A DNA stretch of 64,000 nucleotides from assembly GCF_014205295.1 (NCBI RefSeq), contig NZ_JACHNF010000001.1, positions 7,626,001 to 7,690,000 of the forward strand, read 5' to 3'. The DNA comes from Kribbella solani (GTDB lineage Bacteria; Actinomycetota; Actinomycetes; Propionibacteriales; Kribbellaceae). Positions 56,923 to 64,000 of this stretch are shown here, piece after piece (positions within the stretch are counted from its first letter, which is position 1; every line of letters starts with the position of its first letter). The notes beneath the pieces were generated by a model that did no database searches, was not told the origin of the DNA, and was given only the letters and a program-made list of their open reading frames with translations. Position numbers and translations under genes: made by a program.

Positions 56923-58503
56923 ATGAGTTTTTCCCTGTCCTGTACCGACCTCTCCTTCGCCTGGCCGGACGGCGAGGTGCTGTTCGACGGGCTGACGTTC
57001 GTCGCGGGCCCGGTCCGGTCCGGACTGGTCGGCCGCAACGGCGCCGGCAAGTCCACGCTGCTCCGGCTGATCGCCGGCCGGCTCACTCCACAGCGCGGTG
57101 CGATCCGGGTCGCCGGTGAGCTCGGGTACCTGCCGCAGGACCTGACCCTCGACACCTCGTTGCGGGTCGACCAGGCGCTCGGCATCGAGGCGGTCCGGCG
57201 GGCGATCACCGCGATCGAGTCCGGCGACGCCTCGGAGCACAACTTCGGCATCGTCGGCGACGACTGGGACGTCGACGAACGCGCCGAGGCGCTGCTCGGC
57301 AAGCTCGGTCTGGGCGCGATCGCCCTGGATCGCAGCGTCGGCGAGCTGTCCGGCGGCGAAACCATCCTGCTCGGGCTGGCGGCCGAGCTGCTGCGGCGCC
57401 CGGACGTGCTGCTGCTCGACGAGCCGACCAACAACCTCGACCTGCGGGCCCGGCGGCACCTGTACGACGCCGTCGACCAGTTCCGTGGCGCGTTGCTGAT
57501 CGTCAGCCACGACCGCGACCTGCTGGACCGCGTCGACCAGATCGGCGACCTGCGCAAGGGCGACGTCACCTGGTACGGCGGCAACCTGTCGGCGTACGAG
57601 GAGGCGGTCGCGGTCGAGCAGGAGGCGGCCGAGCGGATGCTGCGCGCGGCGGAGGCGGACGTACGCAAACAGAAGAAGGACCTGGTCGAGGCGCGGATGA
57701 AGATGGATCAGCGCCGGGCTCGCGGGCAACGTGCCTTCGAGCAGGGCGGGATTCCGAAGATCGTCGCGGGCGGGCTGAAACGGTCGGCGCAGGTGTCGGC
57801 CGGTAAGCACCTCGGGATGCAGTCGGAGCGGCTCGACTCGGCGCAGGAAGCACTTGCCGACGCCGAGGAGAAGGTCCACGACGACGACACCATTCGGGTC
57901 GATCTGCCGAAGACCGCGGTGCCGACCGGGCGGGTGGTGCTGCGGTTGGAGGATCACGTCCTTCGTACCGGAGCGCGCGTCGACCTGGAGATCCGCGGGC
58001 CGGAACGGATCGCGCTGACCGGGCCGAACGGTGCCGGAAAGACGACGTTGCTGCAGTCGATCGTGGCGGGGGAACTGCCGGCGGTGCCGTTCCGGTATCT
58101 GCCGCAGCGGCTCGATCTGCTCCGCGACGAGCTCTCGGTCGTCGACAACCTCGCCTTGCTCGCGCCGGGTACGGAGAATCAGGAACGGCGGTCGCGGCTG
58201 GCCCGGTTCCTGTTCCGGGGGCGGGCGGCGGATCAGTTGGTGAGTACGTTGTCCGGTGGTGAACGGTTCCGGGCGACGCTCGCCGCGTTGCTGCTGGCCG
58301 AGCCGCCACCGCAGTTGCTGATGCTGGACGAACCGACGAACAACCTGGATCTGTCCAGCGTGGCGCAGTTGAAGGACGCGCTCGCTTCGTACAGCGGCGC
58401 GCTGGTCATCGCCAGCCATGATCTGCCGTTCTTGCGGGAGATCGGCATCACCCGGTGGGTGGAGCTGACGCCCGGCTCGCTGGGCACGATCGACCCGCTG
58501 TAA
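56923..58503 (+). CDS. ABC-F family ATPase (ribosome-associated)
   Basis: 526 residues with two ABC domains in one chain and no membrane segment. Domain 1: GRNGAGKSTLLRLIAG, LSGGETILLGLA, VLLLDEPTNNLDL. Linker: long charged helix (EAAERMLRAAEADVRKQKKDLVEARMKMDQ), the P-site tRNA interaction motif. Domain 2: GPNGAGKTTLLQSI, LSGGERFRATLAALLLAE, LMLDEPTNNLDLSS. ABC-F proteins act on the ribosome, either as translation factors or in antibiotic protection. The leader attenuator favours an inducible protective role. GGGAG lies 10 bases upstream. Confidence 0.92.
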   Translation: MSFSLSCTDLSFAWPDGEVLFDGLTFVAGPVRSGLVGRNGAGKSTLLRLIAGRLTPQRGAIRVAGELGYLPQDLTLDTSLRVDQALGIEAVRRAITAIESGDASEHNFGIVGDDWDVDERAEALLGKLGLGAIALDRSVGELSGGETILLGLAAELLRRPDVLLLDEPTNNLDLRARRHLYDAVDQFRGALLIVSHDRDLLDRVDQIGDLRKGDVTWYGGNLSAYEEAVAVEQEAAERMLRAAEADVRKQKKDLVEARMKMDQRRARGQRAFEQGGIPKIVAGGLKRSAQVSAGKHLGMQSERLDSAQEALADAEEKVHDDDTIRVDLPKTAVPTGRVVLRLEDHVLRTGARVDLEIRGPERIALTGPNGAGKTTLLQSIVAGELPAVPFRYLPQRLDLLRDELSVVDNLALLAPGTENQERRSRLARFLFRGRAADQLVSTLSGGERFRATLAALLLAEPPPQLLMLDEPTNNLDLSSVAQLKDALASYSGALVIASHDLPFLREIGITRWVELTPGSLGTIDPL

Positions 58504-58580
58504 CCACTCGGCCGAAGCACGCCTGGTACGTCCCGCGCCGCGGGGGTACCGGGCGTGTTCTGGTCGTGGGCTTGAATTAG

Positions 58581-58597
58581 ATACCCCTAGGGGGTAT
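58581..58597. promoter_or_regulatory. CsoR operator (copper-responsive)
   Basis: ATACCCC-TAG-GGGGTAT, a near-perfect CsoR box (consensus TACCC...GGGTA) ending 11 bases before the chosen start of the copper ATPase. CsoR bound here would block the promoter and release on Cu(I). No csoR gene is in the window. Confidence 0.8.
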
Positions 58598-58607
58598 GTT
58601 TCAGGGC

Positions 58608-60731
58608 ATGAACGAGCACGAGGGGCATCAGCACGCCGCCGCGCAACACGAGCACGGCGCGGCCAGTGGGCATGAGGGGCACGCCGGTCACGGCGCGGGT
58701 CATGGCGGTCACGGTGGGCATGGGGACCATGCGGCGCAGTTCAAGGACCGGTTCTGGATCAGCTTGGTGCTGACGGTGCCGGTGGTGTTCTTCAGCGAGA
58801 TGTTCGCGCATCTGCTCGGGTACATGCCGCCGGAGTTCCCGGGGTCCGGGCTGATCGCGCCGGTGCTCGGTACGGCGATCTTCCTGTACGGCGGGCAGCC
58901 GTTCCTGACCGGTGGCTGGAGTGAGCTGAAGTCCCGCCGGCCCGGGATGATGCTGCTGATCTCGATGGCGATCACGGTCGCGTTCGTGGCGTCCTGGGTG
59001 ACCACGCTGAAGCTGGGCGGGTTCGACCTGGACTTCTGGTGGGAGCTCGCGCTGCTGATCGTGATCATGCTGCTCGGGCATTGGCTGGAGATGCGCGCGC
59101 TCGGCGCCGCGTCCGGTGCGCTCGACGCGCTTGCCGCGCTGCTGCCCGACTCCGCCGAGAAGGTGACCGACGACGGCGTGGTCGAGGTGTCACTGCACGA
59201 GCTGCGCGCGGGTGATGTCGTACTCGTGCGCTCCGGCGGCCGCGTACCCGCCGACGGAACCGTGGTGGACGGGCAGGCCGAGGTCGACGAGTCGATGATC
59301 ACCGGCGAATCGCGCCCGGTGTCGCGTGCGGTCGGCGACTCGGTCGTGGCCGGAACCGTTGCCACCGACAACGCGTTGCGGGTCGAGATCACCGCGGTCG
59401 GGGACGACACCGCGCTGGCCGGGATTCAGCGGCTGGTCGCGGAGGCGCAGGCGTCGTCGTCCCGGGCACAGGCCCTGGCGGACCGGGCGGCCGCGTTCCT
59501 GTTCTACTTCGCTTCGATCTCGGGCCTGATCACCTTCGCGGTCTGGGCCGTGCTCGGCAAACTGGACGAGGCCGTCACGCGTACGGTGACCGTGCTCGTG
59601 ATCGCCTGCCCGCACGCGTTGGGACTCGCGATTCCGCTGGTGATCGCGATCTCGACGGAGCGCGCGGCGAAGGCCGGCGTACTGGTGAAGAACCGGCTGG
59701 CGCTGGAGCGGATGCGGACCATCGACGCGGTGCTGTTCGACAAGACCGGCACGCTGACCAAGGGTGAGCCGGCCGTCACCGGGGTGGCCACGGTCGAGGC
59801 GATCTCGCCGGACGAGTTGCTGGCACTGGCCGCGGCGGTCGAGGCGGACAGCGAACACCCGCTGGCCAAGGCGATCGTCCGGGCGCAGGCGGCCGAGACC
59901 GTCGGTGCGCGGGTCGGGGCCGGGGAAGGTGCCGGTGGCAAGCTTGTCGCCTCCGAGTTCCGGTCGCTGACCGGTCGGGGCGTGCAGGCGGTCGTGAACG
60001 GCGCGGAGGTCGCGGTCGGCGGACCGGCGTACCTGCGGGAGAACGGTCTGACCGAGCCGGCCGCGCTAGCGGCCGGCGTCACCGAATGGAAGGCGCGTGG
60101 CGCCGCTGTACTGCACGTGGTCCGCGACGGTCAGGTGCTCGGCGCGGTCGCGCTGGAGGACGAGGTACGGGAGGAATCCCGGCAGGCGGTGAAGGCGCTG
60201 CACGAGCGGGGCGTGAAGGTCGCGATGATCACCGGTGACGCGCATCAGGTCGCCGACGCGGTCGCCAAGGAGCTCGGGATCGACGAGGTGTTCGCGGAGG
60301 TGCTGCCGCAGGACAAGGACGCCAAGGTGGCGGAGCTGCAGGCGCGGGGCCTGAAGGTCGCGATGGTCGGCGACGGCGTGAACGACGCGCCGGCACTGGC
60401 CCGGGCCGAGGTCGGGATCGCGATCGGCGCCGGTACCGATGTGGCGATCGAGTCCGCCGGGGTGGTGCTCGCCGCCGACGACCCGCGGGCCGTGCTGTCG
60501 GTGATCGACCTGTCCCGGGCGAGCTACCGGAAGATGTGGCAGAACCTGGTCTGGGCGACCGGGTACAACGTGATCACCGTCCCGCTCGCGGCCGGCGTCC
60601 TGGCCTTCGCCGGGGTGGTCGTCTCCCCGGCCGCCGGCGCGCTGCTGATGTCGATCTCCACCATCGTGGTGGCGCTCAACGCCCAGCTGCTCCGCCGCCT
60701 CAACCTCGCACCGGACCGGCTGGTCAAGTAG
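58608..60731 (+). CDS. copB: Copper-translocating P1B-type ATPase (CopB-like, CPH motif)
   Basis: 707 residues. The N-terminus is a His/Gly-rich metal-binding tail (HEGHQH, GHGGHGGHG) instead of CxxC domains. Membrane helices hold VIACPHALGLAIPL, the CPH signature of CopB (P1B-3) ATPases. TGES phosphatase loop (ESMITGESRPV), phosphorylation site DKTGTLTKGE, HP motif (SEHPLAKA) and hinge GDGVNDAPAL are all present. It exports copper, possibly Cu(II)-type. ATG 58608 chosen; ATG 58596 overlaps the CsoR box. With the box, copper induction is very likely. Confidence 0.93.
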   Translation: MNEHEGHQHAAAQHEHGAASGHEGHAGHGAGHGGHGGHGDHAAQFKDRFWISLVLTVPVVFFSEMFAHLLGYMPPEFPGSGLIAPVLGTAIFLYGGQPFLTGGWSELKSRRPGMMLLISMAITVAFVASWVTTLKLGGFDLDFWWELALLIVIMLLGHWLEMRALGAASGALDALAALLPDSAEKVTDDGVVEVSLHELRAGDVVLVRSGGRVPADGTVVDGQAEVDESMITGESRPVSRAVGDSVVAGTVATDNALRVEITAVGDDTALAGIQRLVAEAQASSSRAQALADRAAAFLFYFASISGLITFAVWAVLGKLDEAVTRTVTVLVIACPHALGLAIPLVIAISTERAAKAGVLVKNRLALERMRTIDAVLFDKTGTLTKGEPAVTGVATVEAISPDELLALAAAVEADSEHPLAKAIVRAQAAETVGARVGAGEGAGGKLVASEFRSLTGRGVQAVVNGAEVAVGGPAYLRENGLTEPAALAAGVTEWKARGAAVLHVVRDGQVLGAVALEDEVREESRQAVKALHERGVKVAMITGDAHQVADAVAKELGIDEVFAEVLPQDKDAKVAELQARGLKVAMVGDGVNDAPALARAEVGIAIGAGTDVAIESAGVVLAADDPRAVLSVIDLSRASYRKMWQNLVWATGYNVITVPLAAGVLAFAGVVVSPAAGALLMSISTIVVALNAQLLRRLNLAPDRLVK

Positions 60732-60738
60732 TGGGATG

Positions 60739-60843
60739 ACCGGCAGCTCGACAGGTAGTGCACCAGCGAGACACCGTACGCGCGGACAAATCCACGCTCA
60801 GGTGCACTAGCAGGCGCCAGACACCTCCTGTCGAGCTGCCGGT
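60739..60843 (+). ncRNA. Structured intergenic element, copy 2 (3'-UTR position of copB)
   Basis: It starts 7 nt after the copB stop: outer arm ACCGGCAGCTCGACAGG, inner arm TAGTGCACC, a 36-nt centre, inner arm GGTGCACTA, a 17-nt linker (GC...ACCT), outer arm CCTGTCGAGCTGCCGGT. Arms are perfectly complementary (17 and 9 bp). Relative to copy 1 at 8932-9033, the centre keeps ACACCGTACGCG and CCACGCTCA and the same length, GACAGG is kept, and the remaining outer-arm bases and one inner pair differ on both sides so that pairing is preserved. It separates convergent genes and might also terminate transcription. Confidence 0.7.
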
Positions 60844-60847
60844 TTCA

Positions 60848-61465
60848 TCAGGCCGCGGGCAGGCGGCCGAGTAGGCGTTGCATAGTGGTGATTTCAGTGG
60901 TTTGAGCTGTTTGGATCTGCTTGGCCAGGGTGATTGCGGCGGTGTCCTTGCCCGCTGTCTGCTCGGTCTTGGCCATCGTGATCGCGCCCTGGTGGTGCTT
61001 GATCATCATCTCGGTCCACATCCGGTCGAACATGGTGCCGGAGGCTTTCGACAGGTCCTGCATCTCCTGCTCGGTCATCATCCCGGTCATCGCATGCCCG
61101 CTGTGCATCCCGGGCGTCGGCACCGGCTGACCCCAGTTCTTGAGCCAGCCCGACAACTGCTCGATCTCCGGTGCCTGCGCGGCCTTGATCGCGGTCGCGA
61201 GCTTCTTCACGTCAGCGGTCGTTGCCTTCCGCAACGCCTGGTCGGCCATCTCGACGGCCTGCTGGTGATGCGGAATCATCTGGGTCGCGAACGCGACATC
61301 CGCGGTGTTGAACGCGGCCGCCGCGGAGGGTGATCCGGTGGCCGATGGGCTTGGGCTCGCGTGGTTCATCCCCGGCATCGGGTCCGAGCCACCACATCCG
61401 GCCAGGCCGAGTACCGCGGTCAGAACGGCAGCCGAAACCGCGGTCGTACGAAAGACGTGCGTCAT
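60848..61465 (-). CDS. DUF305-family lipoprotein (copper-cluster type)
   Basis: 205 residues from MTHVFRTTAVSAAVLTAV, lipobox LGLAGC. A Met/His-rich linker (DPMPGMNHAS) leads to two ferritin-like repeats with MIPHHQQAVEMADQAL and MIKHHQGAITMAKTEQ, the DUF305 hallmarks, and a central GMHSGHAMTGMM. Met/His richness and location beside a copper ATPase point to periplasmic copper binding. AAGGA ribosome binding site supports the ATG at 61465. Confidence 0.9.
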   Translation of the reverse strand: MTHVFRTTAVSAAVLTAVLGLAGCGGSDPMPGMNHASPSPSATGSPSAAAAFNTADVAFATQMIPHHQQAVEMADQALRKATTADVKKLATAIKAAQAPEIEQLSGWLKNWGQPVPTPGMHSGHAMTGMMTEQEMQDLSKASGTMFDRMWTEMMIKHHQGAITMAKTEQTAGKDTAAITLAKQIQTAQTTEITTMQRLLGRLPAA

Positions 61466-61516
61466 CACATTCCTTGGGTTGTCGTGTGGATACAGCGGAA
61501 GAAGGCGCACGTCGGC

Positions 61517-61906
61517 CTATATCCGCAGTACTCCCAACGACGACAACATCCGCCCCGACGGCGGCGATCGCTCACCCAATACGCGGGGCAGCCGGCGGAC
61601 CGGTGCACCGATCACCCGCCAGACCAGCAGGCTGCGCAGACCGAGGAGCAGCGCGAGTACCAGGGCCAGCCCGGTCAGTACGGCCATGCAGGCGCCGCCC
61701 ATGCCGTCCATCTCGTCGGCGGGCACGATCTGTACGACGGACGGCCGGGTGTGCTCCATCGGCATCACCATCGGCGCGCCTGGTACCGCCATCGCGGCGT
61801 CGTGGTGCGAGGTCAGCCCGTGCATGCCGAAGACACCGGCGACCACGAGGAGTACGCCGAGTAGCCGAAGCAGTCGCGCTCCGCATCCATGCAGCAAACC
61901 GGCCAT
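61517..61906 (-). CDS. DUF6153-family small membrane protein
   Basis: 129 residues. An N-terminal helix (LLRLLGVLLVVAGVFGMHGL), a Met/His/Pro-rich external loop (GAPMVMPMEH), and a second helix (CMAVLTGLALVLALLLGLRSLL). DUF6153 proteins are typically encoded beside DUF305 in copper regions. Upstream of the DUF305 gene on the same strand, with 51 bp between, so probably one unit. The start is moderately sure. Confidence 0.8.
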   Translation of the reverse strand: MAGLLHGCGARLLRLLGVLLVVAGVFGMHGLTSHHDAAMAVPGAPMVMPMEHTRPSVVQIVPADEMDGMGGACMAVLTGLALVLALLLGLRSLLVWRVIGAPVRRLPRVLGERSPPSGRMLSSLGVLRI

Positions 61907-62029
61907 CCCGACAAGAGTACCGAGCTGGGCGGGTTGCACAGTCAGTACCCGAAGAGTGTGCACACTGGACGGTGAGGCCGGGGCGCGACCGTCGTACGTT
62001 CGGTGAAATCCCAGGGCTGGAGGTTTCCC

Positions 62030-63376
62030 ATGGCCGGTTCATCTGTTGGTGCGGACGACTACGCGCTCGCCCGGGTGCCCGACTCGGCGCGGTACTCGTG
62101 GTGGTCGGTGGCGACCCAGCGGTTCGGGCAGATCTCGGCGCTCAGTCAGTTCCTGCTCGGCGCGACGCTCGGGTTCGGGATGAGTTTCTGGAGCGCGTTC
62201 TGGGCGCTCACGTTCGGCGCGGTGATCCTCGAACTGGTCGCGATCCTGATCGGCGTCATCGGCGCCCGCGAGGGTCTGCAGACCTCGGTGATCGCGCGCT
62301 GGACCGGGTTCGGTCAGGCCGGGTCGTCGCTGATCGGGCTGGCGATCGGGATCAGCCTGATCGGCTGGTTCGGGATTCAGTCGGCGGTGTCGGCGGCCGG
62401 TCTGAGCCAGCTGATCGGCGTCCTGCCGACCTGGGGCTGGTCGCTCGTCTTCGGCCTCGCGGTGACGCTGGTCGTGCTGCGCGGTTTCCACTCGATGGCC
62501 TGGGTCGCGTACGTGACCGTACCGGCCTTCCTGCTGCTGGTCGGCTGGTCGATCATCAAGGAACTCGGCAACCACAGCCTCGGCACGCTGGTGAACGCGG
62601 CCCCGGCCGGCCCGCACCTGAGCCTGCTGGCGGGTACGACGCTGGTGGCCGGCGGGTTCATCGTCGGTGCCGTGATCACGCCGGACATGACCCGCTTCAA
62701 CCGCTCGGTCGGTGACGTGGTCAAGCAGACCCTGCTCGGCATCACGCTCGGCGAGTACGTGATCGGCCTGGTCGGCGTACTGCTCGCGCACGCCATCGGT
62801 TCGGCCAACGTGATCACCATCGTCACCTCGTCGGTGGGCTGGGTCGGCACGCTGGTGATCATCCTCGGCACGATCAAGATCAACGACTGGAACCTCTACA
62901 GCTCCGGGCTCGGCGTGGTGAACTTCATCGGCACCGTTTTCGGCCGCCGGGTCAACCGGGCCGTCGTGACGCTGGTGGTCGGCGTCCTCGGCAGCGTGCT
63001 CGCGGCCGGCGGCATCCTCGACAAGTTCACCGAGTTCCTGACCGTACTGGGCGTCGCTTTCCCGCCGATCGCCGGAATCATGGTCGCCGAGTACTTCGTG
63101 GTGAAGCGCTGGCGCCCCGAGCTGGACGCGACCCGGGCGGCCGGCGCGCTGCCCGCGACCGCGCCGACCTGGGTACCGGCCACGATCGTGATCTGGATCG
63201 GCGCGGCCCTGATCGGCAAGTACGTGACCTGGGGTCTGCCGAGTATCAACTCGCTCGTCGTCGGCTTCCTCGCGTACGTGGTGGCCGGCAAGCTCGGGCT
63301 GATCCGCGGGATCGGCACCAGCCGGACGATGGAGAGCGAGACCCCTGACGTGAACGCCGTACCCGCGACCAGCTGA
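62030..63376 (+). CDS. NCS1-family nucleobase/hydantoin permease (CodB-like)
   Basis: 448 residues, 12 helices. LARVPDSARYSWWSVATQRFGQISALSQFLLGATLGFGMS begins the NCS1 core; GFIVGAVITPDMTRFNRSVGDV and IKINDWNLYSSGLGVVNF are typical of cytosine/purine permeases of this branch. GGAGG lies 6 bases before the ATG at 62030, which is preferred to the 62003 start. It ends 12 bp before a hydantoinase gene, so the cargo is probably a hydantoin or related cyclic amide. Confidence 0.9.
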   Translation: MAGSSVGADDYALARVPDSARYSWWSVATQRFGQISALSQFLLGATLGFGMSFWSAFWALTFGAVILELVAILIGVIGAREGLQTSVIARWTGFGQAGSSLIGLAIGISLIGWFGIQSAVSAAGLSQLIGVLPTWGWSLVFGLAVTLVVLRGFHSMAWVAYVTVPAFLLLVGWSIIKELGNHSLGTLVNAAPAGPHLSLLAGTTLVAGGFIVGAVITPDMTRFNRSVGDVVKQTLLGITLGEYVIGLVGVLLAHAIGSANVITIVTSSVGWVGTLVIILGTIKINDWNLYSSGLGVVNFIGTVFGRRVNRAVVTLVVGVLGSVLAAGGILDKFTEFLTVLGVAFPPIAGIMVAEYFVVKRWRPELDATRAAGALPATAPTWVPATIVIWIGAALIGKYVTWGLPSINSLVVGFLAYVVAGKLGLIRGIGTSRTMESETPDVNAVPATS

Positions 63377-63388
63377 GAGGACCATCCC

Positions 63389-64000
63389 ATGCGAATCGGC
63401 ATCGATGTCGGTGGCACCAACACCGACGCCGTGCTGCTCGACGGCGCCGGCACCGAGGTACGGGTGCTGGCCGCGAACAAGTCGGCGACCAGCGCGGACG
63501 TGACCGCCGGGATCATCGACACCCTGGACCGGCTGCAGGCGGAGCGATCCTTCGACCCCGCGCAGGTGCAGGCAGTGATGATCGGCACCACGCACTTCAT
63601 CAACGCGCTGGTCGAGGCCCGGCGGCTGGCGCCGACGGCCGCGCTCCGGCTCGGCCTGCCCGCGACGGCTTCGCTGCCGCCGCTGGTGGACTGGCCGGAG
63701 CGGCTGGTCGGCGCGATCAGCGGCCGCAGCTACCTGGCGCACGGCGGCCACGAGTTCGACGGCCGGCACATCGCCGAGTTGGACGAGGACGAGCTGCGCC
63801 GGCACGCCGCCGACATGGTCGCGCACGGCGTCCGGTCGGTCGCGATCTCGTCGGTGTTCTCGCCGGTCAGCAACGAGTTCGAGCTCCGGGCGGCCGAGAT
63901 CCTGCGCGCCGAGCTCGGCGACGAGGTGGCGATCTCGCTGTCGCACGAGATCGGCCGGATCGGGTTGCTGGAGCGGGAGAACGCGACGATCATCAATGCC
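63389..64000 (+). CDS. Hydantoinase/oxoprolinase-family protein, N-terminal part
   Basis: 204 residues visible, cut by the window edge. MRIGIDVGGTNTDAVLLDGAG is the ASKHA-like Hydant_A_N start, and AVMIGTTHFINALVEARRLAPTAALRLGLPA is the family block. ATP-dependent hydrolysis of hydantoins or 5-oxoproline needs a HyuB partner or a fused C-terminal part, which lie outside the window. GAGAGGACC ribosome binding site. Cotranscribed with the NCS1 permease. Confidence 0.9.
   Translation, partial: MRIGIDVGGTNTDAVLLDGAGTEVRVLAANKSATSADVTAGIIDTLDRLQAERSFDPAQVQAVMIGTTHFINALVEARRLAPTAALRLGLPATASLPPLVDWPERLVGAISGRSYLAHGGHEFDGRHIAELDEDELRRHAADMVAHGVRSVAISSVFSPVSNEFELRAAEILRAELGDEVAISLSHEIGRIGLLERENATIINA

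Noticed and set aside
60739..60843. Integron attC site or REPIN as identity of the repeated element
   Set aside because: No conserved AAC/GTT core triplets of attC, and no short REP hairpins at the ends. The nested long arms fit neither.
62039..63946. 635-codon minus-strand frame opposite the NCS1 permease and hydantoinase
   Set aside because: Composition of Asp/Arg/His/Gln typical of a GC shadow; both opposite genes are well-supported families.
1..64000. CRISPR arrays, prophage or insertion sequences
   Set aside because: No spaced direct repeats of CRISPR type, transposase, integrase or phage structural genes were seen.

Overview
The window is high-GC DNA from an actinomycete. The evidence is two WhiB-family proteins, a SigR-RsrA pair, an RsbW-SigF type pair, the single-chain actinobacterial 2-oxoglutarate decarboxylase (Kgd), the 24-residue ribosomal protein bL37 and frequent GTG starts. 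The gene set and the GTAC-rich style suggest Kribbella or a relative in Propionibacteriales; that is an inference, not a proof. The sequence reads as chromosomal: no prophage, insertion sequence or CRISPR array is visible.

Layout. 1-10.6 kb: rsgA (cut by the window edge) coupled to aroA, two small membrane proteins, a DsbA-like protein, an APH-fold kinase, a DUF4097/serine-hydrolase operon behind two copies of one operator, an M20 peptidase, and an archaeal-type AspRS behind a T-box leader. 10.7-18 kb: a large membrane-anchored ECF sigma factor, a degenerate GGDEF-like protein, MarR-UspA, an SRAP (YedK/HMCES) protein, and sigR-rsrA with an apparent autoregulatory promoter. 17.9-24.9 kb: an HTH/NB-ARC/TPR regulator, bL37, two micro-ORFs ending Gly-Trp-Asp-Trp, an active HD-GYP membrane protein, a catalytically dead HD homologue and a DUF5317 membrane protein. 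24.9-32.6 kb: an SSS symporter with a DUF3311 partner, an EEP-family enzyme, DUF2785, a PdtaS-like kinase, whiB1 with an upstream CRP-like box, and the sigF-rsbW pair.

32.7-44.7 kb: two paralogous polar amino-acid ABC transporters flank the whole selenocysteine insertion set (selD, tRNA-Sec, selA, selB) and a MauE/thioredoxin/Tat-exported Cys-rich protein operon. 44.9-51.4 kb: malic enzyme, a MerR-linked hydrolase, an oxidoreductase, a GNAT enzyme, an unusual WhiB-like protein, a cation exchanger controlled by an ArsR palindrome, and an internally deleted AAA-ATPase remnant. 51.4-58.5 kb: DUF6104-Kgd, a FadR-type regulator and an ABC-F ATPase with an attenuator-like leader. 58.6-64 kb: a copper cluster (CopB-type ATPase behind a CsoR box, DUF305, DUF6153) and an NCS1 permease with a hydantoinase that runs off the window.

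The least explained items are three. (i) A ~102-105 nt structured element occurs twice, at 8932-9033 and 60739-60843. Each copy lies 5-7 nt after a stop codon, with conserved sequence blocks and arms that differ in sequence yet stay self-complementary. (ii) The GWDW micro-peptides sit beside the active/dead HD pair. (iii) The MauE-type operon appears dedicated to a 13-cysteine Tat substrate.
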